In this document: piece by piece, positions 9,001 to 14,555 of the stretch
How the letters are laid out: each line of letters begins with the position of its first letter
Numbering within the stretch: the first letter of the stretch is position 1
Assembly: GCA_031292035.1 (NCBI GenBank)
Contig: JARLHX010000112.1
Span: 1-15,053, forward strand
Direction of reading: 5' to 3'
Length of the DNA stretch: 15,053 bases
Origin: Negativicutes bacterium
Lineage (GTDB): Bacteria; Bacillota_C; Negativicutes; Sporomusales_B; JARLHX01
Notes under the pieces: generated by a model
Told to the model about the DNA's origin: nothing
Seen by the model: only the letters and a program-made list of their open reading frames with translations
Database searches by the model: none
Made by a program: the position numbers and the translations under genes

Positions 9001-9469
9001 CATCCAATGGAATTCGGCATTCTTGATCCTCCTTGTTTACGCAACCAAATAGAAAAGTCGCGCTCAAACGGTGACGGTTTCGGATGTCTTGTGGATATAG
9101 TCGGTCGGTAAATATTGGATTTAGAGACCTCCATGGCTTACTAAAGGCTCTAACCCAAACTTCGTCAATGGCAGAAGAGTAAACATTATGCCAGGCAAAA
9201 TCGCTCACCATCGCAAGCGGTTCCGAAATGGAAATTTTTTCGCTCCGGCGATGAAGCCAGCCAAGAATCGCAGATCGATCTTCAAGTCCGAGTTTGCCAA
9301 GATAACTATTAATGGAATTAGGATCTGCAACGTCTTGGTATCTCTCTTTCAGGATTTTTAAAAACGGGTGTGTGGTCTTGCCGAGTCGAAGATAGTCTTG
9401 GCCTAGAAATAATACAGCCGGTCCGACTTTAAGGCGGCCGATCAATTGGGAATCTGTCGAGGTTGGCAT
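6053..9469 (-). CDS. 1138-aa P-loop NTPase with SIR2-like N-terminal region
   Basis: I chose ATG 9469-9467, one base after the folE2 TAA; an in-frame ATG at 9505 would lie inside folE2. The N-terminus (VGPAVLFLGQDYL ~16-28, then AWHNVYSSAIDEVWVRAF ~92-109, then ATFLFGCV ~137-144) follows the order of SIR2-like domains (LFLGAGxS ... W--VYTTN-D--L--AF ... LHG). However, the glycine-rich GAG and catalytic Asn positions are changed, so NAD hydrolysis is doubtful. A STAND/AAA-type P-loop follows: Walker A HGETGTGKT (~369-377) and Walker B GLLVWDG (~425-431). The C-terminal ~500 residues are helical and TPR-like (for example YSLAQDAVRKARIADPDNVH). Such architecture is typical of anti-phage sensors and of NTPases in modification islands; a link to DpdH is possible but not shown. 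It is probably cytoplasmic and may act with the next two gene products. Confidence 0.6.
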   Translation of the reverse strand: MPTSTDSQLIGRLKVGPAVLFLGQDYLRLGKTTHPFLKILKERYQDVADPNSINSYLGKLGLEDRSAILGWLHRRSEKISISEPLAMVSDFAWHNVYSSAIDEVWVRAFSKPWRSLNPIFTDRLYPQDIRNRHRLSATFLFGCVNKEDQECRIPLDDLELDERRQAAVVLLRRLPDILTPRGTLLIDGWDPNADWIRSEEFYPVLKQLEPGQVFLFSPTPATRTDNRLFKLAETGVLQFVEQSLGEFLQTAAASENVIIGDPGTFLATGRQITIDGKPCFIPKEICLEVERFGVILDDNLTLPPRTRTRSLDDNYFEFLRFLEQPVKLRNWDAYSYGFSFERDCFHSLYSLVTTAIKTPSDNLFPFILHGETGTGKTVTLAHLAYKFAAQADFPVVYIDRTSKSVEWRVLDRFFNWAEDSSARAGLLVWDGMLQEQDYLQMRNRLSDRGRKIIVVGSSYFVPDSENRKNYVLAKRAFEADERRRFTDYLKKFAPDLAAKIQDQGPRFIDPTFLVALYRLLPPVRPTIRVGVSQEVRNDQDVILSRIRQLPAGATGFNTLAIALDAVGIKGDPAKPWVTETDIHGETMNTLQRLFATVMTVGRYGCNVPIELLLAALDQPARPALLECLKSNSLVWFEAPNGDLSVGPRHPLEAQLYIESLFGGNAEPEATIICSLILALPRSHAQGEDNTATDFIIELLRLVGPNSINQMYRERFSKSTLSFAKALTEVRTTRGVVSSRLMLQEATFYREGVRQAESILLLDVRIKLLEQAVCVLELAQAIPTQSRRQQSVINEELAACLGTLIHNEADSVSKERVRELYSLAQDAVRKARIADPDNVHAAVTLGWISRSLMEQNLFAPQEKMEVSAELLSLFDEVEEFQMDYTQQQYYLRERMRLMAVLGNTNLSDAAFDQLCKIGSKAGYYLRARSHFNELSTEGLSPAMSSQVKSAVAYLEQNWTEIENDFKCINLYFTLWWRLRVSSMPFEIERTVLPFSDEEWQRCFLLSEKLCTLSGNDPRPKHRFLRALSAFHTDRIEMSHQEFRSLGADNTISVGGRRLRKMFVASKNGRPLVFNGHVRHTISEQQVGRIYVDQIRSVVAVIPRDFDKRELLQNEPLSDFHIAFSFTGAIAQPAHFLRLR

Positions 9470-9470
9470 A

Positions 9471-10292
9471 TTATGGTTTTTCTTCTGATGAGCGGACGAC
9501 GGCAAAAGCCGAGTGATTGTGGATGCTTTCCTGATTCACGGCGCGAATTTCAAACCAAGCGATCCGCTTTTCTTTTTTGAGCAGCCGGGCCACGTTGCGG
9601 ACGACGTCCTCGACGAAGACGGGGTTGTCGAACGCCTGCATGGTCACATAGCGCTCATCTGGGCGCTTAAGGAGCGGGTACACAGGGGCGGAGGCGGACT
9701 TTTCGGCAAGAGCGATGAGGTCCTCGATCCAGATTAGTTCCCAGAGACCGTTTTTGCGCTGGGGGCGGACAGTGAGCGTAATGGTGCCGCGCTGATTGTG
9801 CGCGCCATAATCACTAATTTCCTTTGAGCACGGACAAAGCGTCGTCACGGGGACTTTGACGCGAAGCAGAAAATCGTCGGCCTTGCCGTTGGATTCGCCA
9901 ATAAAGGTGCAGCGATAATCCATGGGGGCGGCTGAACCGCTGACTGGAGCTTTGCGTATGAGAAAATAGGTAAAGTCCACCTCGATATGGGCGGCCTTGG
10001 ATTCGAGCCTTTCCTTCAGCTCATGCAGGATTGCAGGGAGTGTGCGCATAGTGACTTCGCCCTGGTGGCGGCAAAGCACCTCCAAAAAACGGCTCATGTG
10101 CGTCCCCTTGAAATGGTGCGGCAGGCTGACCGACATTGAAATGGTGGCCGCCGTCTGCTGGCGCTGATTTTCCCGGTCGAGGACGGTGATGGGAAAAGAA
10201 AGGTCGCACACGCCCACTTTGTCAATCGCCACGCCGCGACGATCTTTCGTCTTTTGAATGTCGGCGAGCGGCTTGGTGGCAGCGTAATTCAT
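9471..10292 (-). CDS. folE2: GTP cyclohydrolase FolE2 (type IB)
   Basis: FolE2 opens the GTP imidazole ring and yields dihydroneopterin triphosphate, the entry point of the preQ0 and folate pathways. The 273-aa protein has the family length and motifs: LPHHFKGTHMSRFLE (~58-71), TLCPCSKEISDYGAHNQRG (~151-169, with the metal-site Cys and His165), QAFDNPVFVEDVVR (~219-232, conserved Glu) and ESIHNHSAFA (~255-264, metal-site His). ATG at 10292 follows queD by 9 nt, and the TAA is one base before the NTPase ATG. FolE2 tolerates several metals, which distinguishes it from zinc-dependent FolE. A diverged copy of its C-terminus occurs downstream at 3994-4248. Confidence 0.95.
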   Translation of the reverse strand: MNYAATKPLADIQKTKDRRGVAIDKVGVCDLSFPITVLDRENQRQQTAATISMSVSLPHHFKGTHMSRFLEVLCRHQGEVTMRTLPAILHELKERLESKAAHIEVDFTYFLIRKAPVSGSAAPMDYRCTFIGESNGKADDFLLRVKVPVTTLCPCSKEISDYGAHNQRGTITLTVRPQRKNGLWELIWIEDLIALAEKSASAPVYPLLKRPDERYVTMQAFDNPVFVEDVVRNVARLLKKEKRIAWFEIRAVNQESIHNHSAFAVVRSSEEKP

Positions 10293-10301
10293 AGCGAGCG
10301 G

Positions 10302-10769
10302 CTAAGGTTCCGGAGGTTCGCAATATTCCGCCCAGGAAGAGCTGGTTTCCCAGACCCGGACTTTCACGATGTGCACGGACGGGCGGAGCGGATACTTGGC
10401 GGCCGGATTGGAAGCGTAGGTAGCTAGGTTGCGTTTCAGTTCGTCATGAATGCGCCGGGCCATGACTTCCGTAGTGGGGTCGAGCTTTTCAAAACTGATA
10501 ATCCGGTCCCCGAATGCCTTTTTGAGCGTGTCATGCTGTGCGTCTTGGGTGTTGATGCACAAAGCATGATCCCATGCCTTGAGAAATTGGCTCATGGCTT
10601 CCTTGAGCGACTTGAAATCGCAGACCATCTCGTTTTGGTCGAGCTCGTCGGCTTCCAAAACGAATTCCACCTGGCGGCTGTGGCCGTGTGGAAATCTACA
10701 GAGGTCGGGGTGCTTGGAAAGCATGTGCCCGCTTTCAATCTCAAAGGTCTTGCAAATTCTATATGGCAT
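10302..10769 (-). CDS. queD: 6-carboxytetrahydropterin synthase QueD
   Basis: QueD converts dihydroneopterin triphosphate to 6-carboxy-5,6,7,8-tetrahydropterin in preQ0 synthesis. The 155-aa frame has the zinc-binding histidines His15 (IESGHML), His28 and His30 (CRFPHGHS), with the catalytic Cys24 in the same loop. It also has VCDFKSLK (~49-56), DHALCIN (~67-73) and a C-terminal VWET glutamate motif. The start ATG 10769 directly abuts the queE stop (TGAATG), indicating coupling. The length is slightly above a typical 120-aa E. coli-type QueD because of an inserted segment around 75-120, as is common in other lineages. Confidence 0.93.
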   Translation of the reverse strand: MPYRICKTFEIESGHMLSKHPDLCRFPHGHSRQVEFVLEADELDQNEMVCDFKSLKEAMSQFLKAWDHALCINTQDAQHDTLKKAFGDRIISFEKLDPTTEVMARRIHDELKRNLATYASNPAAKYPLRPSVHIVKVRVWETSSSWAEYCEPPEP

Positions 10770-11462
10770 TCAGGTTCCTCGCGTGTGCCCGAACATTTCC
10801 ACGTGCAGCCGGTTGCAATATCGGTAGCCATGCTGCTTGCAAATTTCGACCAGGGTTTGGTCGCGACCACGGATGGCCGCCGAAGAAATACCCTCGGGCA
10901 TGAGCAATATTTTGTCTGAGGGAATTGTTTGGCCGATGTCGCGCAAAAGCAACTGGATTTCTTCGAGATCGCGGGCTGATGTGACCACGAATTTTAATTG
11001 GAAGGGGTAGCGGGCAATCCACTCGCGAATGAGGCCAGGCTGCCAGCGAAGCTGATCGTGTCTTTGCCGCCAGGCTTCCGGCAGGCGCTGGTCGGGCGCC
11101 GAATTGCTGAGCTTGGGGCTGAGCGACGCGAGGTCGCAGGCGATGCCCTCGGGCGGAATGGTGGCAGCAGTTTCAATCGTGATATGTTTGCCGGCGTCCC
11201 GGAGCCCGGAGGCGAGCTCGCGGATGCCCTTGGCGACCATCGGCTCGCCGCCGGTGAGCACGCAATGCGACGCGGGATGCTTCAACGCTTCGGCAAGGAT
11301 CTGGTCAACAGACATTTCCGCGCCCTCCGGTTTCCACGAGGCATACATGGTATCGCACCAATTGCAGCGAAGATTGCAGCCGGACGTGCGGACAAAAACG
11401 GAGGGGATGCCCGTAAGCTCGCCTTCGCCCTGTATCGAATAAAAAATTTCGGAGATGAGCAT
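10770..11462 (-). CDS. queE: 7-carboxy-7-deazaguanine synthase QueE (radical SAM)
   Basis: QueE rearranges 6-carboxytetrahydropterin into 7-carboxy-7-deazaguanine using S-adenosylmethionine and a 4Fe-4S cluster. The protein begins EIFYSIQGEGELTGIPSVFV, the QueE signature, followed by the cluster motif SGCNLRCNWCDT (Cys29, 33 and 36). LTGGEPM (~84-90) is the SAM-binding GGE motif. A length of 230 aa is normal. The start ATG overlaps the queC stop (TAATG), and the gene end abuts queD. All expected cysteines and the GGEP motif are intact, so it should be functional. Confidence 0.94.
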   Translation of the reverse strand: MLISEIFYSIQGEGELTGIPSVFVRTSGCNLRCNWCDTMYASWKPEGAEMSVDQILAEALKHPASHCVLTGGEPMVAKGIRELASGLRDAGKHITIETAATIPPEGIACDLASLSPKLSNSAPDQRLPEAWRQRHDQLRWQPGLIREWIARYPFQLKFVVTSARDLEEIQLLLRDIGQTIPSDKILLMPEGISSAAIRGRDQTLVEICKQHGYRYCNRLHVEMFGHTRGT

Positions 11463-12151
11463 TAGGCCGGTTTGGGCGGCAGCGGGCCCGTGCTCAGGTA
11501 AACGGTCGGGTCGGGCAATTCCGCCAGCATGAATGCTTCGCGCCGCTCAACACAGGTGCCGCAGGTGCCGCAATGAATGTCGCCACCTTTGTAGCAGGAC
11601 CAGGTCTGGGCAAAATCCACCCCCAACTGATGGCCACGGCGGGCGATTTCGGCCTTGGTGCTGTGGATGAAAGGACGAAGGATTTCGACGGCGGCATATG
11701 TGCCGAGACGGATGGCATCCGCCATGGACTTCATAAAATCTTCTCGGCAGTCGGGATAAATGGCGTGGTCGCCGGAATGGGCGGCGATCACCAAACCGGT
11801 GGCTTCGATTGATTCGGCATAGCCGCCGGCAATCGAAAGCATGATTCCGTTCCGAAAAGGCACGACCGTTTGCTTCATCGTCAGTTCCTGATAATGTCCG
11901 TCAGGAATAGTGCCACCGGATTGCAGCAGGTCGGACTTGAACAGTTCGTCCACAAAGCTGAGCCGGATGGTGCGGTGCGGAATGCCAAGTTTCTGGCTGT
12001 GCCAGGCGGCAAATGGGATTTCCTTGTGATTGTGCTTTGATCCGTAATCAAAGCTGACCGCGCCGGCCACCGCGAAACGCTGGTTGGCTTCGTAGAGGGC
12101 GGCGACGGAATCCATGCCACCGCTGACGAGAACGACAACTTTTTTCTTCAT
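11462..12151 (-). CDS. queC: 7-cyano-7-deazaguanine synthase QueC
   Basis: QueC uses ATP and ammonia to turn 7-carboxy-7-deazaguanine into preQ0. The 229-aa protein has the PP-loop LVSGGMDS (~8-15), SFDYGSKH (~33-40), VVPFRNG (~96-102) and AAHSGDHAIYPDCRE (~123-137). Four zinc cysteines, 186, 194, 197 and 200, lie in the WSCYKGG ... HCGTCGTC motif. ATG 12151 overlaps the queF stop as ATGA and is preceded by a strong Shine-Dalgarno. Nothing is missing, so it should be active. PreQ0 is the branch point for tRNA queuosine/archaeosine and for 7-deazaguanine DNA modification. Confidence 0.95.
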   Translation of the reverse strand: MKKKVVVLVSGGMDSVAALYEANQRFAVAGAVSFDYGSKHNHKEIPFAAWHSQKLGIPHRTIRLSFVDELFKSDLLQSGGTIPDGHYQELTMKQTVVPFRNGIMLSIAGGYAESIEATGLVIAAHSGDHAIYPDCREDFMKSMADAIRLGTYAAVEILRPFIHSTKAEIARRGHQLGVDFAQTWSCYKGGDIHCGTCGTCVERREAFMLAELPDPTVYLSTGPLPPKPA

Positions 12152-12615
12152 GATGAAACTCCTTTGCGAATGGTTTTAGCGACGCTTGAAGCGGGTTGCG
12201 GGTGTTCTGCGACAATGGTGAGCGCCAGTCCGCCACGCGCGGCAAATCGACCCTCAATGCGCATGTGCCGGGGATGGCACGCTCCAACCAAATCGTCGAG
12301 GATTCGGTTGATGACAGCTTCGTTGAAGGCATGGACATTCCGATACGAGGCCAGATAAAGCTTGAGCGATTTGGTTTCGAGGCAGCGAGCATCGGGCGTG
12401 TATTCGACAAAAATCTCTGCAAAATCGGGCTGGCCGGTCACGGGGCACAGCGAGGTGAAATCCGGACAATCAATGCGGATGGAAAAATCGCGCTGAGCAT
12501 TTGGATTGGGAAACGCCTCCAGCGTGGCCTGCTGAGGCGACTTGGGGAAGGCGGCCTGGGAGTTGCCTAGTAGCGTCAGCGCAGCGTATTTTTTATTTTT
12601 TTTCTGGTTCTTCAC
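12148..12615 (-). CDS. queF: NADPH-dependent preQ0 reductase QueF
   Basis: QueF reduces the nitrile of preQ0 to the aminomethyl group of preQ1. Motifs of the short (type I) family are present: LTLLG near the N-terminus, FTSLCPVTGQPDFA with the nucleophilic Cys (~57 from the GTG start) and proton-donor Asp (~64), and ETKSLKLYLASYRN (~80-93), the family NADPH/substrate motif. The frame is open back to 12741, but the family N-terminus begins just before LTLLG. I prefer GTG 12615, giving 155 aa, close to the ~165 aa usual size; another GTG lies a few codons upstream and no Shine-Dalgarno decides. The gene sits ~120 nt after the integrase stop and overlaps queC. Having QueF implies preQ1, not only preQ0, is made. 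Confidence 0.9.
   Translation of the reverse strand: MKNQKKNKKYAALTLLGNSQAAFPKSPQQATLEAFPNPNAQRDFSIRIDCPDFTSLCPVTGQPDFAEIFVEYTPDARCLETKSLKLYLASYRNVHAFNEAVINRILDDLVGACHPRHMRIEGRFAARGGLALTIVAEHPQPASSVAKTIRKGVSS
12159..12165 (-). promoter_or_regulatory. Shine-Dalgarno of queC
   Basis: AAAGGAG on the minus strand, 7 nt before the queC ATG at 12151 and inside the last codons of queF. It fixes the queC start and is the strongest ribosome site I see in the series; most other genes rely on stop/start overlap. Confidence 0.75.
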
Positions 12616-12632
12616 GGCGCAAAAATCATCGC

Positions 12633-12655
12633 AAAACTTCACCGACTTGGCGAAG
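12633..12655 (-). terminator. Possible weak terminator or attenuator between integrase and queF
   Basis: On the minus strand CTTCGCC-AAGTC-GGTGAAG can form a 7-bp stem (one G-U pair) followed by TTTT. It lies between the integrase stop (12738) and the chosen queF start (12615). It may end the integrase transcript or attenuate read-through. The T-tract is short, so the call is tentative. Confidence 0.3.
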
Positions 12656-12737
12656 CGAAAATGTTCACTCTTCGCGGATTTAGAATCGGGGCCAGATCCC
12701 GCCACCGCAGTGCGCAGATTTTGAGTTGGCCAAAAAA

Positions 12738-13943
12738 TCAATTCTTGGCGAGTGCGGGTCGTTTCTCCTCGTCGTTCGATTCATTTTTGACCCGCTCCCA
12801 ATAGGCTTCGAGATCATCCGCCGGGACCAGTTCTTTGAGTGCCAATTCGTATCGTTTGACCTTTTGCTGCAATTGGCCAATTTCCTTCGACGTCAACCTC
12901 GTTCCGGTTTCAACGGTCGGCGTTGACAGCAGGGCTATCGCATCGTCTTGGGGTACCAAATGAGCATAGTGTTTTTCTGTGGTGGATAACGTGTCGCCCA
13001 GCCAACGAGCGATTTTGAACAAGGATACGTTGGCGCTGGCCAGGAGGGAGGCGAAGGTATGCCGCATCACATGCGGCGTAACCCATGGCAACTTGGCATC
13101 CGTCATAAATTTGCTGAAGGGCTTCCGAAAGTCGTATCGATAAAGTCCTTTGCCTTTGACCACATCGGGCTTGAGCATGTAGAGCCCGGACATGTCGTAT
13201 TCCTCGAGGAACTTCTTAAAATCTGGATGCAGCGGGACCGATCGGGTCTTTTTATTTTTGACCGTGAAAGTCGGTGTTTCCTCCACATGAACCAAATTGT
13301 GCTCCAAATCGAACCACTCGGGCCGCGCTTCGACGATTTCGTTTTTCCGCATGCCGCCGTAAAATCCGCAGAATAAAATGAACAGGAGATCGTTGTTTCC
13401 TTTTGCCTCTTTGAAGCATTTATCGCGTTGCGCGAATGTGCAGAATTTCACCCGGGCCTGCGATTTGTGTTTTGCCATTTTTACCCCGGCTGCCGGGCTG
13501 ATGCGAAGCAGCTTCTTTCCAACGGCCCATTTGAAAAACGCACGCACGGTGTTCATGTAGCCATGCACCGAGCTTGGCACGCGCTTCCTTTGGTCGTCGT
13601 ACCACTTCTGAACATCCTCGGTCTTGATGTCGGGCAAATCCTTAAACCCAAGATCTTCACCAAACATTTTGAGGATGGAAGTTTTGGACTTGCGGCTGTT
13701 GCCTGTCCACGTTCCATCGTCGAACTTCTCGTCGGCATAACGATTCATTTCCTTGAGGAAGCCGTTGCAGGGATTGAGCTCAGGGTTTTCGAGAATTGCC
13801 GTGGCCTTATTGATGGCATCGGCCTCGTCCGAGGTTTCCAGAGAGAGCTGGATCCGGTTTTTGCCGGTCCCGTGATTGAACCAAAAAATCTTGCCGCGGA
13901 GGTACAAGCCCGATAATCTTTCAGGAGTTGAATTTTGACGCAT
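12738..13943 (-). CDS. Tyrosine recombinase (phage-type integrase)
   Basis: This 401-aa protein has an N-terminal SAM-like core-binding domain (~55-145, including TEDVQKWYDDQRKRVP and NTVRAFFKWAVGKKLL). The catalytic domain carries Arg199 in GGMRKNEI, Lys in the beta-hairpin KNKKTRSVPLHP (~229-240), His291 and Arg294 in PHVMRHTFASLL, Trp314 at the third-His position in ARWLGD, and nucleophile Tyr326 in EKHYAHL. The set is complete, so it should catalyse site-specific recombination. A C-terminal tail of ~60 charged residues is extra. It lies ~200 bp from the 5' side of tRNA-Val and directly upstream of queF on the same strand, which marks this as one end of a mobile or formerly mobile segment. 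No second integration gene or att pair was found in the window. Confidence 0.93.
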   Translation of the reverse strand: MRQNSTPERLSGLYLRGKIFWFNHGTGKNRIQLSLETSDEADAINKATAILENPELNPCNGFLKEMNRYADEKFDDGTWTGNSRKSKTSILKMFGEDLGFKDLPDIKTEDVQKWYDDQRKRVPSSVHGYMNTVRAFFKWAVGKKLLRISPAAGVKMAKHKSQARVKFCTFAQRDKCFKEAKGNNDLLFILFCGFYGGMRKNEIVEARPEWFDLEHNLVHVEETPTFTVKNKKTRSVPLHPDFKKFLEEYDMSGLYMLKPDVVKGKGLYRYDFRKPFSKFMTDAKLPWVTPHVMRHTFASLLASANVSLFKIARWLGDTLSTTEKHYAHLVPQDDAIALLSTPTVETGTRLTSKEIGQLQQKVKRYELALKELVPADDLEAYWERVKNESNDEEKRPALAKN

Positions 13944-13989
13944 TCATTTTTGTTGCGCCCAGTTTTCTGTCGAACTGCGGAAGCGGGAT

Positions 13990-14114
13990 TGCCCTTTCAG
14001 GGCAGTTTTCGGCTGCTGTTGTGTCGCAGCCGACTGTAGCATTCGACTGTAGCATTCAGCAGGTTTTCGGGGGGCTAAACCCCGGTATGGGGGGGCAGTG
14101 GCTAAAAAAAGCCA
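13990..14114. repeat. Cluster of short hairpins and a tandem 13-bp repeat upstream of the integrase
   Basis: Within 125 bp there are four inverted repeats: TGCCCT-TTC-AGGGCA (13990-14004), GGCTGC-N9-GCAGCC (14011-14031), GGGG-CTAAA-CCCC (14071-14083) and TGGCT-AAAAAA-AGCCA (14099-14114). The unit CGACTGTAGCATT is repeated in tandem at 14031-14043 and 14044-14056. They lie between the integrase start (13943) and tRNA-Val (14140). They could be REP-like elements, recombinase arm sites, or control elements for the integrase. No gene was seen in this stretch. Confidence 0.6.
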
Positions 14115-14139
14115 GCGAAAACCCCTTATTTTAACGGTT

Positions 14140-14214
14140 GCGCGCTTAGCTCAGTGGTAGAGCATTACCTTCACACGGTAGGGGTCGTAGGTTCGAAACC
14201 TACAGCGCGCACCA
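14140..14214 (+). tRNA. tRNA-Val (anticodon CAC)
   Basis: The cloverleaf is complete: acceptor GCGCGCT/AGCGCGC, D-arm GCTC-AGTGGTA-GAGC, anticodon arm TTACC-TTCACAC-GGTAG with anticodon CAC (one T-G pair), T-arm GTAGG-TTCGAAA-CCTAC, discriminator A and an encoded CCA. It reads GUG valine codons. It sits between the integrase region and tRNA-Arg. Confidence 0.95.
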
Positions 14215-14329
14215 TCTTCCTTCATCCTTGTAGGTCAACCAAATCTGGATCATTTTCCCCCGAGCGGTCTGCACCTCTGTCGGCGTTCACGAGGCCTTGC
14301 CCCAACCGGTTCATTTCGACTGGCTTCGC

Positions 14330-14349
14330 CCAAGCTTGGCCAAGCTTGG
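14330..14349. repeat. Tandem palindrome between the two tRNA genes
   Basis: CCAAGCTTGG occurs twice head to tail; each copy and the whole 20 bp are palindromic. It lies in the 188-bp gap (14215-14402) between the tRNA genes, where I see no gene. It could be a protein-binding site or an extruding hairpin; its function is unknown. Confidence 0.55.
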
Positions 14350-14402
14350 TGTCCGTCAAATCTTGTATCCCGCCTTGGAACGCTTTACTCTGCGGTGAGT
14401 GG

Positions 14403-14478
14403 GCTCCCGTAGCTCAAGTGGATAGAGCAGCGGATTTCTAATCCGCGGATCTGGGTTCGATTCCCGGCGGGGGTACCA
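14403..14478 (+). tRNA. tRNA-Arg (anticodon TCT)
   Basis: Acceptor GCTCCCG pairs with CGGGGGT (G-T at the end pair and one inner T-G). D-arm GCTC-AAGTGGATA-GAGC, anticodon arm GCGGA-TTTCTAA-TCCGC with anticodon TCT, T-arm CTGGG-TTCGATT-CCCGG, discriminator A and an encoded CCA. It reads AGA/AGG arginine codons. The wobble pairs in the acceptor are a little unusual, but the fold is clear. Confidence 0.93.
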
Positions 14479-14555
14479 ATTTCATTCAATTTAATGCCCG
14501 CTGGCGCATTTCAGGTTTGACCTTCCCAGTCAAAAACGTCACAACTGCGGGCACC

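Larger units (their letters stand above)
2474..13943 (-). other. Candidate genomic island / single long operon with 7-deazaguanine genes
   Basis: All ten genes from the integrase to the DpdE-like gene are on the minus strand. From queC on, every junction is an overlap (ATGA, TAATG), direct abutment (TGAATG) or a gap of 15 nt or less. One end has an integrase, hairpins and tRNA genes; the other ends in a scar of unrelated gene fragments. The left edge is a breakpoint at about 2474; the right edge may extend towards the tRNA genes. This is inferred from layout; no att repeats were identified. Confidence 0.5.

Noticed and set aside
9471..10292. Mini-FolE2 as an assembly duplication of folE2
   Set aside because: The two copies differ at roughly a quarter of bases over the shared part, far too much for an assembly artefact or recent copy.
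13428..13916. 162-codon plus-strand ORF opposite the integrase
   Set aside because: Antisense shadow; all recombinase catalytic residues are on the minus strand.
12616..14139. preQ1 riboswitch controlling queF or the integrase
   Set aside because: No preQ1-I/II type stem plus A-rich tail pattern is recognisable upstream of queF or of the integrase.
14140..14478. tRNA 3' ends as the island attachment site
   Set aside because: The integrase lies on the 5' side of both tRNAs, and I found no copy of either tRNA 3' end near the left border.
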